A stretch of 64,000 nt of DNA from Lysobacterales bacterium (GCA_019634735.1 JAHCAT010000017.1:27060-91059); one strand, 5' to 3'. Counted from the first letter of the stretch, positions 25,912 through 35,063 are shown. Program-made: numbers and translations. Notes: generated by a model not told the origin, from the sequence alone.

Positions 25912-26769
25912 CTACCAGGCCGCCTGCTTTCCCGCCGGCAGCAAGCCGCGCGCCTTGGCGCGCAACAGCGGCGCCAGGCGCGCGAACGCGGCCTGCGTGG
26001 GGTGCAGCTCGTCGTTCCAGTCCTTCTCGTGCGCAAGCTGGCCGCGCAGGTCGACGTAGTGGAAGGGCGCCGGCAGGGTGTCCAGCACGTCCTCGACGAA
26101 GGCGTCGATCAGGCCGCCGGCGAAGGCGCGCTGGTCGGACTCGTCGGGCAGCACGTGCCGGATCCAGCGGGCGATCCAGTCGCCGGCGCTGCGCCTGAAC
26201 AGGGCGGCCAGGCCCAGTTGCGCGACGCTCAGCTTGATCGGCACGCCCATCCGCTGCGGGTGGTCGTAGCTGTGGCCCAGCACCGGCACGCCGGCGCGCG
26301 CCGCAACCTCCAGCAGCCGCAGGTAATGCGTGCGGATCCCGGCCAGCACGCCGGCGCCGCGCACGTGCTCGACCGCTTTGTCCGGCGTGGCCAGGCCATG
26401 CGTCTTGCCGAACAGCGGGCGGCCGCGGGTCTTCTCCAGGGCATCGACCAGGTCGTTGCCGCCACCGCTGACCAGCAGCAGGTCGAATCGGAAGGCCTTG
26501 AGGTTGCGCTCGATGCGTGCCAACGAGCGGCCGTCGAACATGCGCACCGCGGTGTCGCCGTGCCGGCCCTGGCGCAGGAACACGCCGCCGGCGCTGCGCT
26601 CCAAGTGGTCGGCCAGGTCGTGGTAGAGCGGCATGGCCACCCAGGAATCGCCCTCGACCAGCACCAGGGGCGTGTCGTCCAGGCCGGGTCGCCGGCCCAG
26701 TTTGCCATTGTGGGCAAGCAGCCGGTGGTGGTTGGCGAAGCGGCCGAAGGTGGTGTGGGTGCTGGCCAT
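25912..26769 (-). CDS. SGNH/GDSL-type hydrolase
   Basis: 285 residues. The blocks of the SGNH fold are VLVEGDSWVAMP (catalytic Ser in GDS), LLLVSGGGNDLVDAL (GGND) and NDELHPTQAAF (the Asp-His pair), in the usual order. The ATG at 26769 has GGAGATCGCC just upstream and is preferred over an ATG 21 bp earlier. No signal peptide is seen, so it is probably cytoplasmic. The substrate is unknown; members hydrolyse esters or lipids. It follows the SH3/CHAP-like gene in the same direction with a 62-bp gap. Confidence 0.8.
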   Translation of the reverse strand: MASTHTTFGRFANHHRLLAHNGKLGRRPGLDDTPLVLVEGDSWVAMPLYHDLADHLERSAGGVFLRQGRHGDTAVRMFDGRSLARIERNLKAFRFDLLLVSGGGNDLVDALEKTRGRPLFGKTHGLATPDKAVEHVRGAGVLAGIRTHYLRLLEVAARAGVPVLGHSYDHPQRMGVPIKLSVAQLGLAALFRRSAGDWIARWIRHVLPDESDQRAFAGGLIDAFVEDVLDTLPAPFHYVDLRGQLAHEKDWNDELHPTQAAFARLAPLLRAKARGLLPAGKQAAW

Positions 26770-26831
26770 GGCGATCTCCTGCGGCGACATGGAGCAAGGT
26801 CAGGTTCGGTTGCGCTCGCGACCCGGGCGAT

Positions 26832-27725
26832 TCAGGCGAACGTGCCCGGATGCACCCACACCGACCAGGCCCGGAACCGCGCCTGCGTCCACCAGGCGGT
26901 GGCCGGCACCTGCCATTGCCGGTTGACCCGGCCGGCCTCGCTGAGCACCGGTCGCAGCACCTCGCCATTGCGGTCGCGGACGGCGCTGCGTCCGTCGCCT
27001 TCCGGCACCAGCACCGCGATGTGTCCGGACTGGTTGGCGTCGGTGTGGCGGGCGCTGAGCACCGCGACGGCGCCCTGGTTGGCGGCGGCCTGCGCGCGGT
27101 CCAGGGTGGTGCGCGCCCAACCCAGCGCGGCGCCGTGCCCGGCCAGCCAGCGGTGCAGCGCATTGGCACTCAATTCGTGGACGGTGCGTTCGGGCACCAC
27201 CGGCAGGGACTCGCCGGCCAGGACGCGGGGCAGGGCGGTGTCGTTCCAGAACACCCGCGGCAGGTAGACGCCGGCCAGGTGGCAGACGTCGTAGGCGTAG
27301 ATGTTGCAGTAGGTGTTGCGACCCGGCCGGTAGCGTGCCGATTCCTCCACGGCCAGCCAGGCCAGGATCTCCAGCAGGTCGTCCGCGCGCGTCGGCGGCG
27401 TGTGCCGCGGCGCTTCGGGTTCGCCCAGCGGAAACGCCCAGTGGCCGGCGCGGTCGCGGCGCGCCTGCGGCGAGGCGGGCAGGTCGACGGCAAGCTGGCT
27501 GGTGGTTGCCAGCGCCGGTGCGCGGGGCGCCAGGTGCGCGGCCCAGACATGGCCTTCCAGGTCCAGGCCGTCGACCCGGGTGCCGACCCGCCACCAGCCC
27601 GCGCCGACGTCGTCGATGCGCTCGACGGTGTGGCCGCGCGGCAGCACCGCCATGCGGTTGCCCGGGCGCAGCGCCGGTTCGCTGCGCAGGTTGAGTCCGG
27701 CCGGAACCACGTAGTGCAGGGCCAT
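26832..27725 (-). CDS. Protein with an SH3-like domain and a CHAP/NlpC-like cysteine domain
   Basis: About 297 residues from the ATG at 27725, which follows GAGAAG. The N-terminus (HYVVPAGLNLRSEPALRPGNRMAVLPRGHTVERID) is a bacterial SH3-type domain. Further on, NTYCNIYAYDVCHLAGV resembles the nucleophile segment of cysteine amidases and GHIAVLVPE the following His strand. This suggests a cell-wall hydrolase-like fold. No signal peptide was found, so it may act on phage, on effector targets or after another secretion route. The companion in the same direction is an SGNH hydrolase. Confidence 0.65.
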   Translation of the reverse strand: MALHYVVPAGLNLRSEPALRPGNRMAVLPRGHTVERIDDVGAGWWRVGTRVDGLDLEGHVWAAHLAPRAPALATTSQLAVDLPASPQARRDRAGHWAFPLGEPEAPRHTPPTRADDLLEILAWLAVEESARYRPGRNTYCNIYAYDVCHLAGVYLPRVFWNDTALPRVLAGESLPVVPERTVHELSANALHRWLAGHGAALGWARTTLDRAQAAANQGAVAVLSARHTDANQSGHIAVLVPEGDGRSAVRDRNGEVLRPVLSEAGRVNRQWQVPATAWWTQARFRAWSVWVHPGTFA

Positions 27726-27910
27726 GCGCTTCTCGTCAGGGCACCGCGCAGGAGGCGCGGGGTCATGAGAGGGAGTGGCGGCGGGCGCCGCTGTCCCGGT
27801 CCGGAGTCGACGATATCCGCAAGGTCCCGGCTGTTCCGCGACGCGCGTTGTCCTGCGTCCGTGACCGGCTCGGGCGTCCTGACGCGAGGCCGGCGCCGCC
27901 TGCGGCGCGC

Positions 27911-28909
27911 TCAGTCGTAGCTGAGCGCCGCCGACTTGCCCCAGAACACCTTGTACGACCACACCGTGTAGGCCAGGATCGCCGGCACCGCGAAGGCGGC
28001 GCCGACGCCGATGAAGGCCAGCGAGGAGGTCGCGCTGGCGGCCTGCCACAGGTCGATGCGGTCGACCACCAGGTAGGGGAACAGGCTGTAGCCGAGGCCG
28101 GCGAAGGCCAGCACGAACAGCGCCACGGCCAGCACGAAGGGCTTCCAGCTGCCGTAGCCGCGTTCGCGGTCCAGGCGCGCCAGGATGCGGTCGCAGGCCA
28201 GGAAGGCGGCGCCGGCGGCGAGCGGGATCGGCGCCAGCCACAGCAGCTGCGGCCAGTCGAACCAGCGCTCGAAGATGCGCGCGCTGACCAGGGGCGTGGC
28301 CAGCGACACCGCGGCGATGCCCAGGCCGGTGCCCCACAGCGCCTTGCGCGCCCAGCGCACCGATTTCGACTTCAGCGGGCCGCTGCTCTTCATCAGCACC
28401 CAGCAGGCGCCCAGCAGGGCGTAGCCGGCGGCCAGGCAGGCGGCGATCAGCGCCGCGAAGGCGGTCGCCGCCCAGCCGGTGTCGAAGCCCAGGATGTAGC
28501 GGCCCAGCATCCAGCCCTGGGCCAGCGCGGTCAGCAGCGAGCCGGCGATGAAGGCGCGGTTCCACAGCGGCTTGTGGCTGGCCAGCGCCTTGACCCGGAA
28601 GTCGAAGGCGACGCCGCGCAGGATCAGGCCGGCCAGCATCAGCGCCACCGGCAGGTACAGCGCGGTCAGGATCACGCCGTGGGCGTGCGGGAAGGCGACC
28701 AGCAGCAGGCCGACACCGAGCACCAGCCAGGTCTCGTTGGCGTCCCAGAACGGCCCGATCGAGGCCACCATCATGTCCTTCTGCTCGTCGTCGGCGTCGG
28801 CCATCAGGATGCCGACGCCGAGGTCGTAGCCGTCCAGCACCACGTAGATCAGCATGGCCAGGCCCATCAGGCCCATGAACACCAGCGGCAGCCAGTAATC
28901 CAGGTCCAT
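27911..28909 (-). CDS. cydB: Cytochrome bd-type quinol oxidase, subunit II
   Basis: 332 residues, mostly membrane helices, beginning MDLDYWLPLVFMGLMGLAMLIYVVLDGYDLGVG. It contains FWDANETWLVLGVGLLLVAFP, the conserved block of CydB. It forms the heterodimer with CydA in the inner membrane that oxidises quinol and reduces oxygen, with high affinity for oxygen and low sensitivity to NO or sulfide in many bd oxidases. Its ATG overlaps the cydA stop (TGATG). It is the last gene of the gbsR-cydA-cydB transcript and is followed by a 185-bp gap. Confidence 0.93.
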   Translation of the reverse strand: MDLDYWLPLVFMGLMGLAMLIYVVLDGYDLGVGILMADADDEQKDMMVASIGPFWDANETWLVLGVGLLLVAFPHAHGVILTALYLPVALMLAGLILRGVAFDFRVKALASHKPLWNRAFIAGSLLTALAQGWMLGRYILGFDTGWAATAFAALIAACLAAGYALLGACWVLMKSSGPLKSKSVRWARKALWGTGLGIAAVSLATPLVSARIFERWFDWPQLLWLAPIPLAAGAAFLACDRILARLDRERGYGSWKPFVLAVALFVLAFAGLGYSLFPYLVVDRIDLWQAASATSSLAFIGVGAAFAVPAILAYTVWSYKVFWGKSAALSYD

Positions 28910-30270
28910 CAGCGTGCTCCCAGTGCGTTGCGGACCGCCGCCGGCGCCGGCGGCATCGCCTTGTCGCCGGCCATCGCCTTGCGCGCCAGGTGGAACAGCA
29001 CCCAGACGTAGGCGACCAGCAGCACCGCGTAGATGGACAGGTACATGGCCAGGCTGGTGGCGATCATCGGCGCGCCGACCGGGCCGGCCGCCTCGGCGGT
29101 GGTCATCACCCCGTACACCAGGAACGGCTGCCGGCCGATCTCGGTGACATACCAGCCGGCCAGGGTCGCGATCCAGCCGGAGAAGCTCATCGCCACCAGG
29201 ACCCGCAGCAGCCAGTCCGGAGCCTGGCTGTCGCGGCGGCGCAGCCGCCAGGCGGCCAGCCAGGACACCGCCAGCATCGCCAGGCCGATGCCGACCATCA
29301 CCCGGAACGCCCAGAACACCGGCGCCACCGGCGGGATGTGCTCGAAGCTGTCCAGGCCGCGGACCTCGCCGTCGAGGTCGTGGGTGAGGATCCAGCTCGC
29401 CAGCTTCGGGATGGCGATCTCGAAACGGTTGCTGCGGGTGGCCTGGTCGGGCAGGGCGAACAGGCGCAGCGCGGCGCCGCGCTCGTCCTGCCAGATGCCT
29501 TCCATGGCGGCGACCTTGGCCGGCTGGTGCTCGAGGGTGTTGAGGCCGTGCAGGTCGCCGGCCAGGATCTGCAGGGGGATCAGCAGCGCGGCCAGGAACA
29601 CGGCGGTGCGCAGGGTGGCGCGGACCTCGGCGCCGCGGTCGCCGCGCAGCCAGCGGTAGGCCGACAGGCCGGCCACCAGGAACGCGCAGGTCAGCCCCGA
29701 GGCCAGCATCATGTGCGTGAAGCGGTACGGGAACGAGGGGTTGAAGATCACCGCCAGCCAGTCGGTGGCATGCGCCTGCCCGTCGATCATCTCGAAGCCG
29801 ACCGGGGTCTGCATCCAGGAGTTGAGCGCCAGGATCCAGAACGCCGACAGGCTGGTGCCGAAGGCGACCAGGAAGGTCGCCAGGGTGTGGGTCCGCTCGG
29901 AGACTCGGCCGCGCCCGAACAGCATCACGCCCAGGAAGGTCGCCTCCAGGAAGAAGGCGGTCAGCACCTCGTAGCCGAGCAGCGGCCCGGCGATATTGCC
30001 GACCCGCTCCATGAAGCCCGGCCAGTTGGTGCCGAACTGGAAGCTCATGGTGACGCCGCTGACCACGCCGAGCGCGAAGCTCAGCGCGAACACCTTGACC
30101 CAGGCGCGGTAGGCGGCCAGCCAGTGGTCCTGGCCGGTGGCGCGCCAGCGCAGCTTGAAGAACAGCAGCAGCCAGGCCAGCGCCATGGTGATGGTCGGGA
30201 ACAGGATGTGGAAGCTGATGTTGGCGGCGAACTGGATGCGCGCCAGCAGCAGGGCGTCGAGCTCAGCCAT
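28909..30270 (-). CDS. cydA: Cytochrome bd-type quinol oxidase, subunit I
   Basis: 453 residues beginning MAELDALLLARIQFAANISFHILFPTITMALAW. The b558/b595/d heme helices are recognisable: GYEVLTAFFLEATFLGVMLFG holds the conserved Glu, and WYVTEIGRQPFLVYG the GRQPW-like motif (here GRQPF). The loop between helices is short, as in the cyanide-insensitive (CIO) branch. It oxidises quinol at the periplasmic side. The start was placed at the ATG at 30270, 8 bp inside the regulator gene. The gene overlaps cydB by one base (TGATG). Confidence 0.93.
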   Translation of the reverse strand: MAELDALLLARIQFAANISFHILFPTITMALAWLLLFFKLRWRATGQDHWLAAYRAWVKVFALSFALGVVSGVTMSFQFGTNWPGFMERVGNIAGPLLGYEVLTAFFLEATFLGVMLFGRGRVSERTHTLATFLVAFGTSLSAFWILALNSWMQTPVGFEMIDGQAHATDWLAVIFNPSFPYRFTHMMLASGLTCAFLVAGLSAYRWLRGDRGAEVRATLRTAVFLAALLIPLQILAGDLHGLNTLEHQPAKVAAMEGIWQDERGAALRLFALPDQATRSNRFEIAIPKLASWILTHDLDGEVRGLDSFEHIPPVAPVFWAFRVMVGIGLAMLAVSWLAAWRLRRRDSQAPDWLLRVLVAMSFSGWIATLAGWYVTEIGRQPFLVYGVMTTAEAAGPVGAPMIATSLAMYLSIYAVLLVAYVWVLFHLARKAMAGDKAMPPAPAAVRNALGAR

Positions 30271-30847
30271 GGCCGGCCTCCGCATCGCGCGCCTTGCCCT
30301 TGCCGGGCAGCAGGCGCAGCTTGTCCTTGAACTCCAGCACCCGCGACACCTTGGCGCCCAGGCCCATCAGGGTCTGCAGGGTCTCCGGCGACAGCCGGCG
30401 CACCTCGGCGAACCAGTCGGTGACCTGCTCGATCAGGTCGTGCATGGCGCGCATGCGCGCCTGGGCATGCTGCTCGGCGGGGTCGGCCGGGGTCTCCAGC
30501 AGGGCGTCGCGCAGCATCGACAGGGTCGGGTCGATCTCGCGCCGCTGCCGCTCCTCGGCCAGGGTGCGGAAGATCGTCCAGACGTCCTCGGGCGTGGTGA
30601 AGAAGTCGCGGCGGTCGCCGGGCTGGTGGCTGGGCCGCACCAGGCGCCAGCCCTGCAGTTCCTTCAGGCCCATGCTGACGTTGGAACGCGACACGCCCAG
30701 CGCCTCGACGATGTCGTCGGCGCACAGCGGCCGGTCGGAGACGTACAGCAGGGCGTAGATCTGCCCGACCGTACGGTTGATGCCCCAGCGGCTGCCCATC
30801 TCGCCGAAGTGCAGGACGAACGACTGGACCAGGGGAGGGAGGTGCAT
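30263..30847 (-). CDS. GbsR/MarR-family transcriptional regulator of the cyd operon
   Basis: 194 residues. The winged-helix part is NRTVGQIYALLYVSDRPLCADDIVEALGVSRSNVSMGLKELQGWRLVRPSH, with DRRDFFTTPEDVW following, as in the GbsR/MarR group. It is the first gene of the operon with cydA and cydB and overlaps cydA by 8 bp, so it most likely regulates that operon, and the palindrome GTTTCAGAA-GT-TTCTGAAAC at 30860-30879 is the natural candidate operator. Whether it senses a metabolite, heme or redox state is not evident from the sequence. Confidence 0.83.
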   Translation of the reverse strand: MHLPPLVQSFVLHFGEMGSRWGINRTVGQIYALLYVSDRPLCADDIVEALGVSRSNVSMGLKELQGWRLVRPSHQPGDRRDFFTTPEDVWTIFRTLAEERQRREIDPTLSMLRDALLETPADPAEQHAQARMRAMHDLIEQVTDWFAEVRRLSPETLQTLMGLGAKVSRVLEFKDKLRLLPGKGKARDAEAGHG

Positions 30848-30859
30848 GGCCTGCTCGTT

Positions 30860-30879
30860 GTTTCAGAAGTTTCTGAAAC
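30860..30879 (-). promoter_or_regulatory. Inverted repeat, candidate operator for the GbsR-like regulator
   Basis: GTTTCAGAA, two bases, then TTCTGAAAC: perfect 9-bp arms. It starts 13 bp upstream of the regulator's ATG and ends 14 bp before the Fnr-like site. With an Fnr-site centre 52.5 bp before the ATG, the expected transcription start would be at or beside the end of this palindrome, so bound protein would be expected to block transcription. The role is inferred from position. Confidence 0.6.
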
Positions 30880-30892
30880 TTTAGTCTGCCCC

Positions 30893-30906
30893 TTGATTCA
30901 GGTCAA
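30893..30906 (-). promoter_or_regulatory. Fnr-type binding site upstream of the cyd operon
   Basis: TTGATTCAGGTCAA matches the Fnr palindrome TTGAT-N4-ATCAA at nine of ten key positions. Centre to regulator ATG is about 52 bp, so with the class II spacing (-41.5) the transcript would begin near 30858 with an 11-nt leader. Being palindromic, it could also act on the divergent ABC exporter at 31199, about 300 bp away. The closest relatives are the five other sites in this window. Confidence 0.75.
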
Positions 30907-31198
30907 TGCCGGCGGGCAGGAATCGTGCTTGCGCCCAGGGCCGTTGCCGGACGGCCTCTCTCTCGGGCGCCACCGGGGCTGGCGGTGCCGCTGCCGATGT
31001 CCCGTGCCAGGGGAACGGGTGCCGCATGCCGACGAACGGCGGCCAAAGACCTCCAATGCGTCGCGCCTGCGGCCGAAGGCAGCGTGCCGCCCGGCGCCCG
31101 GGCGCAATCGGCGACAATGCCGCACTCACACCGGTCGTCGCCGGTGCCCAGGCGCCGGGCACCTTGCCCGCGGCCTCGACCACCAAGGGATCCGCAGC

Positions 31199-32989
31199 TT
31201 GAGCACCGTCCAGGCGTCACCGGTACACCCGCCCGAACCGGCCCAGGCCGCGCGCATCGGCGCCTTGCGCCGGCTGTGGCCACTGGTGCGCCGGCACCGC
31301 GCCCTGCTGGCCGGCTGGCTGGTGTTCCTGGCGCTGTCCTCGGCGGCGACGCTGGCGTTACCGGTGGCGGCGCGCTACATGATCGACTACGGCTTCGGGC
31401 AGACCGATCCGCGTCTGCTCGACCTGGGTTTCCTGGGCCTGCTGGTGGTCGCCGGGGTGATGGCGCTGGCCGGCGCCGCGCGATTCTTCTGCGTCAGCCT
31501 GCTCGGCGAACGGGTCGCCGCCGACCTGCGCACGCGCCTGTACGGCCACCTGCTGGAACTCGACCTGGGCTTCTTCGAGCGCACCCGGTCCGGTGAACTG
31601 GTCTCGCGCCTGGCCGCCGACACCGAGCGCGTGCAGACCGTGGTCGGTTCGACCCTCTCGGTGGCGCTGCGCAGCGCCGTGATGCTGGTCGGCGCCTCGG
31701 CCGCCATGATCGCCACCAGCCCGCGCCTGGCGGGCCTGACCGCCCTGGTGATCCCGGCGGTGATCGCGCCGATGGTGGTGTTCGGCCGGCGCGTCGAGAG
31801 GCTCTCCCGGGAAAGCCAGGACCGCATCGCCGATGCCACCGCGGTGGCATCGGAGTCGCTGTCGGCGATCGCCGCGGTGCAGGCCAATGGCCGTGAGGTG
31901 CGCGAAGCCGACCGCTACCGCGGCGCGGTGGCGCGCGCCCTGGACACCGCCCGCCGGCGCATCGGCATGACCGCGCTGCTGGCCTTCCTGGGCATCGCGC
32001 TCAGCTTCGGGGCGATCACCGCCGTGCTCTGGGCCGGCGCCCATGCCGTGCTGGAAGGGCGCATGGATGCCGGCGTGCTCGGCCAGTTCGTGCTGTACGC
32101 GGTGATCGCCGCCGGTTCGGTGGGCGGCCTGACCGAGGTCTGGGGCGAGGTGCTGCGCTGCGCCGGTGCCCTGGGCCGGATCGGCGAGCTGCTGGACAGC
32201 CGCTCGGCGATCGCGCCGCCCGCCGAGCCGCTGGCCCTGCCGGCGCCGGTGCGCGGTGCGCTGCGCTTCGAACAGGTCGAGTTCCGCTATCCGACACGTC
32301 CCGACGCGCCGGCCCTGCATGACTTCGACCTCAGCATCGCGCCAGGCGAGACGGTCGCCCTGGTCGGGCCATCCGGCGCCGGCAAGAGCACCGTGTTCGC
32401 CCTGCTGCTGCGCTTCTTCGATCCGCAGGCCGGCCGCATCACCCTCGACGGCGTCGACCTGCGCGCGCTGCCGCTGGATGACCTGCGCGGCGCCTTCGCC
32501 CTGGTGCCGCAGGACGCCACGCTGTTCGCCGCCAGCGCCGCCGACAACATCGCCTTCGGCCGGCCGGAGGCCACGCGCGCGCAGGTCGAGGAGGCCGCCC
32601 GTGCCGCCGGCGCCGAGGAGTTCATCGCGGAGATGCCGGACGGCTACGATACCGACCTGGGCGAGCGCGGCGTGCGCCTGTCGGGCGGTCAGCAGCAGCG
32701 CATCGCGATCGCCCGCGCGGTGCTGCGTCAGGCGCCGGTGCTGCTGCTCGACGAGGCAACCAGTGCGCTCGACGCGCACAGCGAAGCCTGGGTGCAGCGC
32801 GCCCTGGACGGGCTGATGCGCGAACGCACCACCCTGGTGATCGCCCATCGCCTGGCCACGGTGCGCAAGGCCGACCGCATCGTCGTGCTCGATCGTGGCC
32901 GCATCGTCGCCGAAGGCCGCCACGCGGACCTGGTCGCCGCCGGCGGCCTGTATGCCGAGCTGGCGCGTCTGCAGTTCCTGGACGGATGA
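31199..32989 (+). CDS. ABC-type exporter (fused membrane and ATPase domains, MsbA/ABCB-like)
   Basis: 596 residues. The first 300 hold six membrane helices of the ABC exporter type (LLAGWLVFLALSSAATLALPVAARYMIDYG and following), with the FERTRSGELVSRLAADTERVQ coupling segment. The ATPase domain carries Walker A (GPSGAGKST), Q-loop, the signature LSGGQQQRIAIARA and Walker B (VLLLDEATSALD). It acts as a homodimer in the inner membrane; relatives move lipids or drugs. A TTG at 31199 after AAGGGA is the best start, since the frame is open well before it without family resemblance. Confidence 0.87.
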   Translation: MSTVQASPVHPPEPAQAARIGALRRLWPLVRRHRALLAGWLVFLALSSAATLALPVAARYMIDYGFGQTDPRLLDLGFLGLLVVAGVMALAGAARFFCVSLLGERVAADLRTRLYGHLLELDLGFFERTRSGELVSRLAADTERVQTVVGSTLSVALRSAVMLVGASAAMIATSPRLAGLTALVIPAVIAPMVVFGRRVERLSRESQDRIADATAVASESLSAIAAVQANGREVREADRYRGAVARALDTARRRIGMTALLAFLGIALSFGAITAVLWAGAHAVLEGRMDAGVLGQFVLYAVIAAGSVGGLTEVWGEVLRCAGALGRIGELLDSRSAIAPPAEPLALPAPVRGALRFEQVEFRYPTRPDAPALHDFDLSIAPGETVALVGPSGAGKSTVFALLLRFFDPQAGRITLDGVDLRALPLDDLRGAFALVPQDATLFAASAADNIAFGRPEATRAQVEEAARAAGAEEFIAEMPDGYDTDLGERGVRLSGGQQQRIAIARAVLRQAPVLLLDEATSALDAHSEAWVQRALDGLMRERTTLVIAHRLATVRKADRIVVLDRGRIVAEGRHADLVAAGGLYAELARLQFLDG

Positions 32990-33057
32990 TCGCCGCATGC
33001 CTTCCGGTCATACTTGCCGGCAGCCCGGTCGACTGCGCGCGATGACTCCCAACTCCC

Positions 33058-34272
33058 ATGCCGGCCTTTGAATACCAGGCCCTGGATGCCACCGGCCGGC
33101 GCCTGAGCGGCGTGGTCGAGGCGGACAGTGCGCGCGCCGCGCGCGGCGTGCTGCGCGATCGTGGCCTGGCACCGCTGGCGGTGGATGCCGCGGCGCCTGC
33201 CGGGCGCGATGGCGAGCCCCTGCGGCTGCGCCGGCGCGGCCTGCCGGCCGGCCAGCTGGCCCTGCTGACCCGCGAGCTGGCCACGCTGCTGACCGCCGGC
33301 CTGCCGCTGGAGGAGGCGCTGGGCGCCCTGGCCGAACAGGCCGAGGACGCCCGCCAGGCGGCCATCCTGGCGACCCTGCGCACCCGGGTCCGGGAGGGCG
33401 CGTCGCTGGCCACGGCGTTCGCCGAGCAGCCCGACAGCTTCCCCGAATACTTCCGCGCCTCGGTGGCCGCCGCCGAGCGCAGCGGCCGCCTCGACCATGT
33501 GCTGTCGCGCCTGGCCGACCATGCCGAAGGGCGCGAGGCGCTGCGCCGACGGGTCTGGATGGCGCTGCTGTATCCCCTGCTGCTGACCGCCGTCGCCCTG
33601 CTGGTGGTGGCCGGCCTGCTGCTCTACGTGGTGCCGCAGGTGATCGAGGTGTTCGACAACCTCGGCCGCGAACTGCCCTGGCTGACCCGGGTCCTGGTCG
33701 CCGCTGCCGAAGGTCTGCCGTGGGCCGGGCCCTGGCTGCTGCTGGCCGGCATCGCGCTGGTGGTCCTGGTCCGGTTGTGGCTGCGCGAGCCGGCGCGCCG
33801 CGATCGCTGGCAGCGCCTGCTGCTGCGGATTCCGGTGCTGGGCCGCCTGCGCCTGGCGCTGGACACCGCGCGCTTCACGCGCACCCTGGGCCTGCTCGCC
33901 GGTGCCGGCGTGCCGATGCTGGAGGCGCTGGCGATGTCCACCCGCACGGTGTCGCTGGTGCCGCTGCGCAAGGCCCTGGAGCGCGCCCAGGCGCGCGTGC
34001 GCGAGGGTGCCGGGCTGGCCCCGGCACTGGCCGAGAGCAGGCTGTTCCCTCCGGTCACCTTGCGCCTGGTCGCCAGCGGCGAGCGTGCGGGACGGCTGCC
34101 GCACATGCTCGACGAGGCGGCCGCGCACGAGGCGACCCTGCTGGAGAACCGCCTGTCGGCCTTCGTCGCCGTGCTCGGCCCGGCGATGATCCTGCTGGTC
34201 GGCGTGCTGGTGCTGGCGATCGTCCTGGCGATCCTGCTGCCGATCTTCGAGCTCAATACGTTGGTGGGTTAG
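33058..34272 (+). CDS. gspF: Type II secretion inner-membrane platform protein GspF
   Basis: 404 residues starting MPAFEYQALDATGRRLSGVVEAD, the standard GspF N-terminus, with two T2SSF domains: LALLTRELATLLTAGLPLEEALGALAEQ and the later FTRTLGLLAGAGVPMLEALAMSTRTVSL, plus the terminal ILLVGVLVLAIVLAILLPIFELNTLVG. Three membrane helices are visible. It is the core of the platform that assembles the pseudopilus. No other gsp genes flank it, so the secretion operon is split or lies elsewhere. A repeat array starts one base after its stop. Confidence 0.92.
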   Translation: MPAFEYQALDATGRRLSGVVEADSARAARGVLRDRGLAPLAVDAAAPAGRDGEPLRLRRRGLPAGQLALLTRELATLLTAGLPLEEALGALAEQAEDARQAAILATLRTRVREGASLATAFAEQPDSFPEYFRASVAAAERSGRLDHVLSRLADHAEGREALRRRVWMALLYPLLLTAVALLVVAGLLLYVVPQVIEVFDNLGRELPWLTRVLVAAAEGLPWAGPWLLLAGIALVVLVRLWLREPARRDRWQRLLLRIPVLGRLRLALDTARFTRTLGLLAGAGVPMLEALAMSTRTVSLVPLRKALERAQARVREGAGLAPALAESRLFPPVTLRLVASGERAGRLPHMLDEAAAHEATLLENRLSAFVAVLGPAMILLVGVLVLAIVLAILLPIFELNTLVG

Positions 34273-34343
34273 GGACCGGGGACCGGGGACCAGGGACCGG
34301 GGACCAGGGACCAGGATTCGGGATTCGGGATTCGGGATTCGAG
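34273..34343. repeat. Heptamer-like repeat array
   Basis: Directly after gspF come about six copies of GGGACC(A/G)G-like units, then four of GGATTCG. Equivalent GGGACTC, GGGAAGC and GGGACCG runs occur at 14464, 14705 and 39838. Slippage arrays of this kind are gene-free and variable in length between strains as a rule. The remaining 90 bp to the next gene contain nothing further. Confidence 0.8.
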
Positions 34344-34433
34344 CCGCGGCGCTCGCCGCAGTCGCAGCACGAGTCCATGGGGTGCGCGCGGTCCGCGGGG
34401 TCCTGCGGCGGGTCGGGCAGCAGGGGGTTGGCT

Positions 34434-35063
34434 TCAGCCGCGCCGGCGGTGCGGCGCTGGCGGGATCCGCGTCGGCAGCGCGACGTTGTGCCACTTGAAG
34501 GCCGCCAGCAGGCCGAAGTACAGGAAGCCGAAGGCCAGCACCCGGTGCGGCTGCTCGACCCACAGGCCGCTGCCGGGCAGGCCGAGCTGGCCGACCACCT
34601 CGACACCGACGCCAAGGCGCGGCAGCGGCAGCAGGATGGTGACGAAGGCGCCCAGCAGGTAGATCAGCGCCGACATGCCCCAGACCGCGGTCTGCGCCTC
34701 GCTGGCCCCCCGTCCGGTGACGATCAGGCCGAACTTGCCCAGGACCAGCCAGCCGAACACCAATACCGGCCACCACTCGCGGAAGGCCAGCATGAAGGCG
34801 CCGACGAACAACAGGTAGAAGCCGGTGAACCCGGCCAGCGCCAGGACACGCTTGCCACGCGGCATCACAGGGTTCAGCAGCAGGCCGCCCAGGAAGCCGG
34901 CGGCATGGATCAGCACGAACTCGACCAGCATCACCAGCAGGGCGTTGCGCACGCCGCTCTCGCCCAGGGCCAGCGGCGCGATCCACAGGGTCAGGAAGGC
35001 GCCGGCGGTGACCGCGTCGGGCCCGGCGGCGACCAGTCGGTGGAGAAAATGCGGGGCCGGCAT
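34434..35063 (-). CDS. Integral membrane protein of unknown function
   Basis: About 209 residues with six membrane segments (AVTAGAFLTLWIAPLALG, ALLVMLVEFVLIHAAGFLGGL, VLALAGFTGFYLLFVGAFMLAF, WPVLVFGWLVLGKFGLIVTG, WGMSALIYLLGAFVTILLPL and LAFGFLYFGLLAAFKWHNVAL). No family was recognised. The start is the ATG at 35063 (MPAPHFLHRLVAAGPDAV), since the six codons before it look like leader. It is convergent with gspF and 92 bp downstream of nirS in the same direction, so it could be read through from the nirS promoter, but no evidence shows this. Confidence 0.65.
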   Translation of the reverse strand: MPAPHFLHRLVAAGPDAVTAGAFLTLWIAPLALGESGVRNALLVMLVEFVLIHAAGFLGGLLLNPVMPRGKRVLALAGFTGFYLLFVGAFMLAFREWWPVLVFGWLVLGKFGLIVTGRGASEAQTAVWGMSALIYLLGAFVTILLPLPRLGVGVEVVGQLGLPGSGLWVEQPHRVLAFGFLYFGLLAAFKWHNVALPTRIPPAPHRRRG

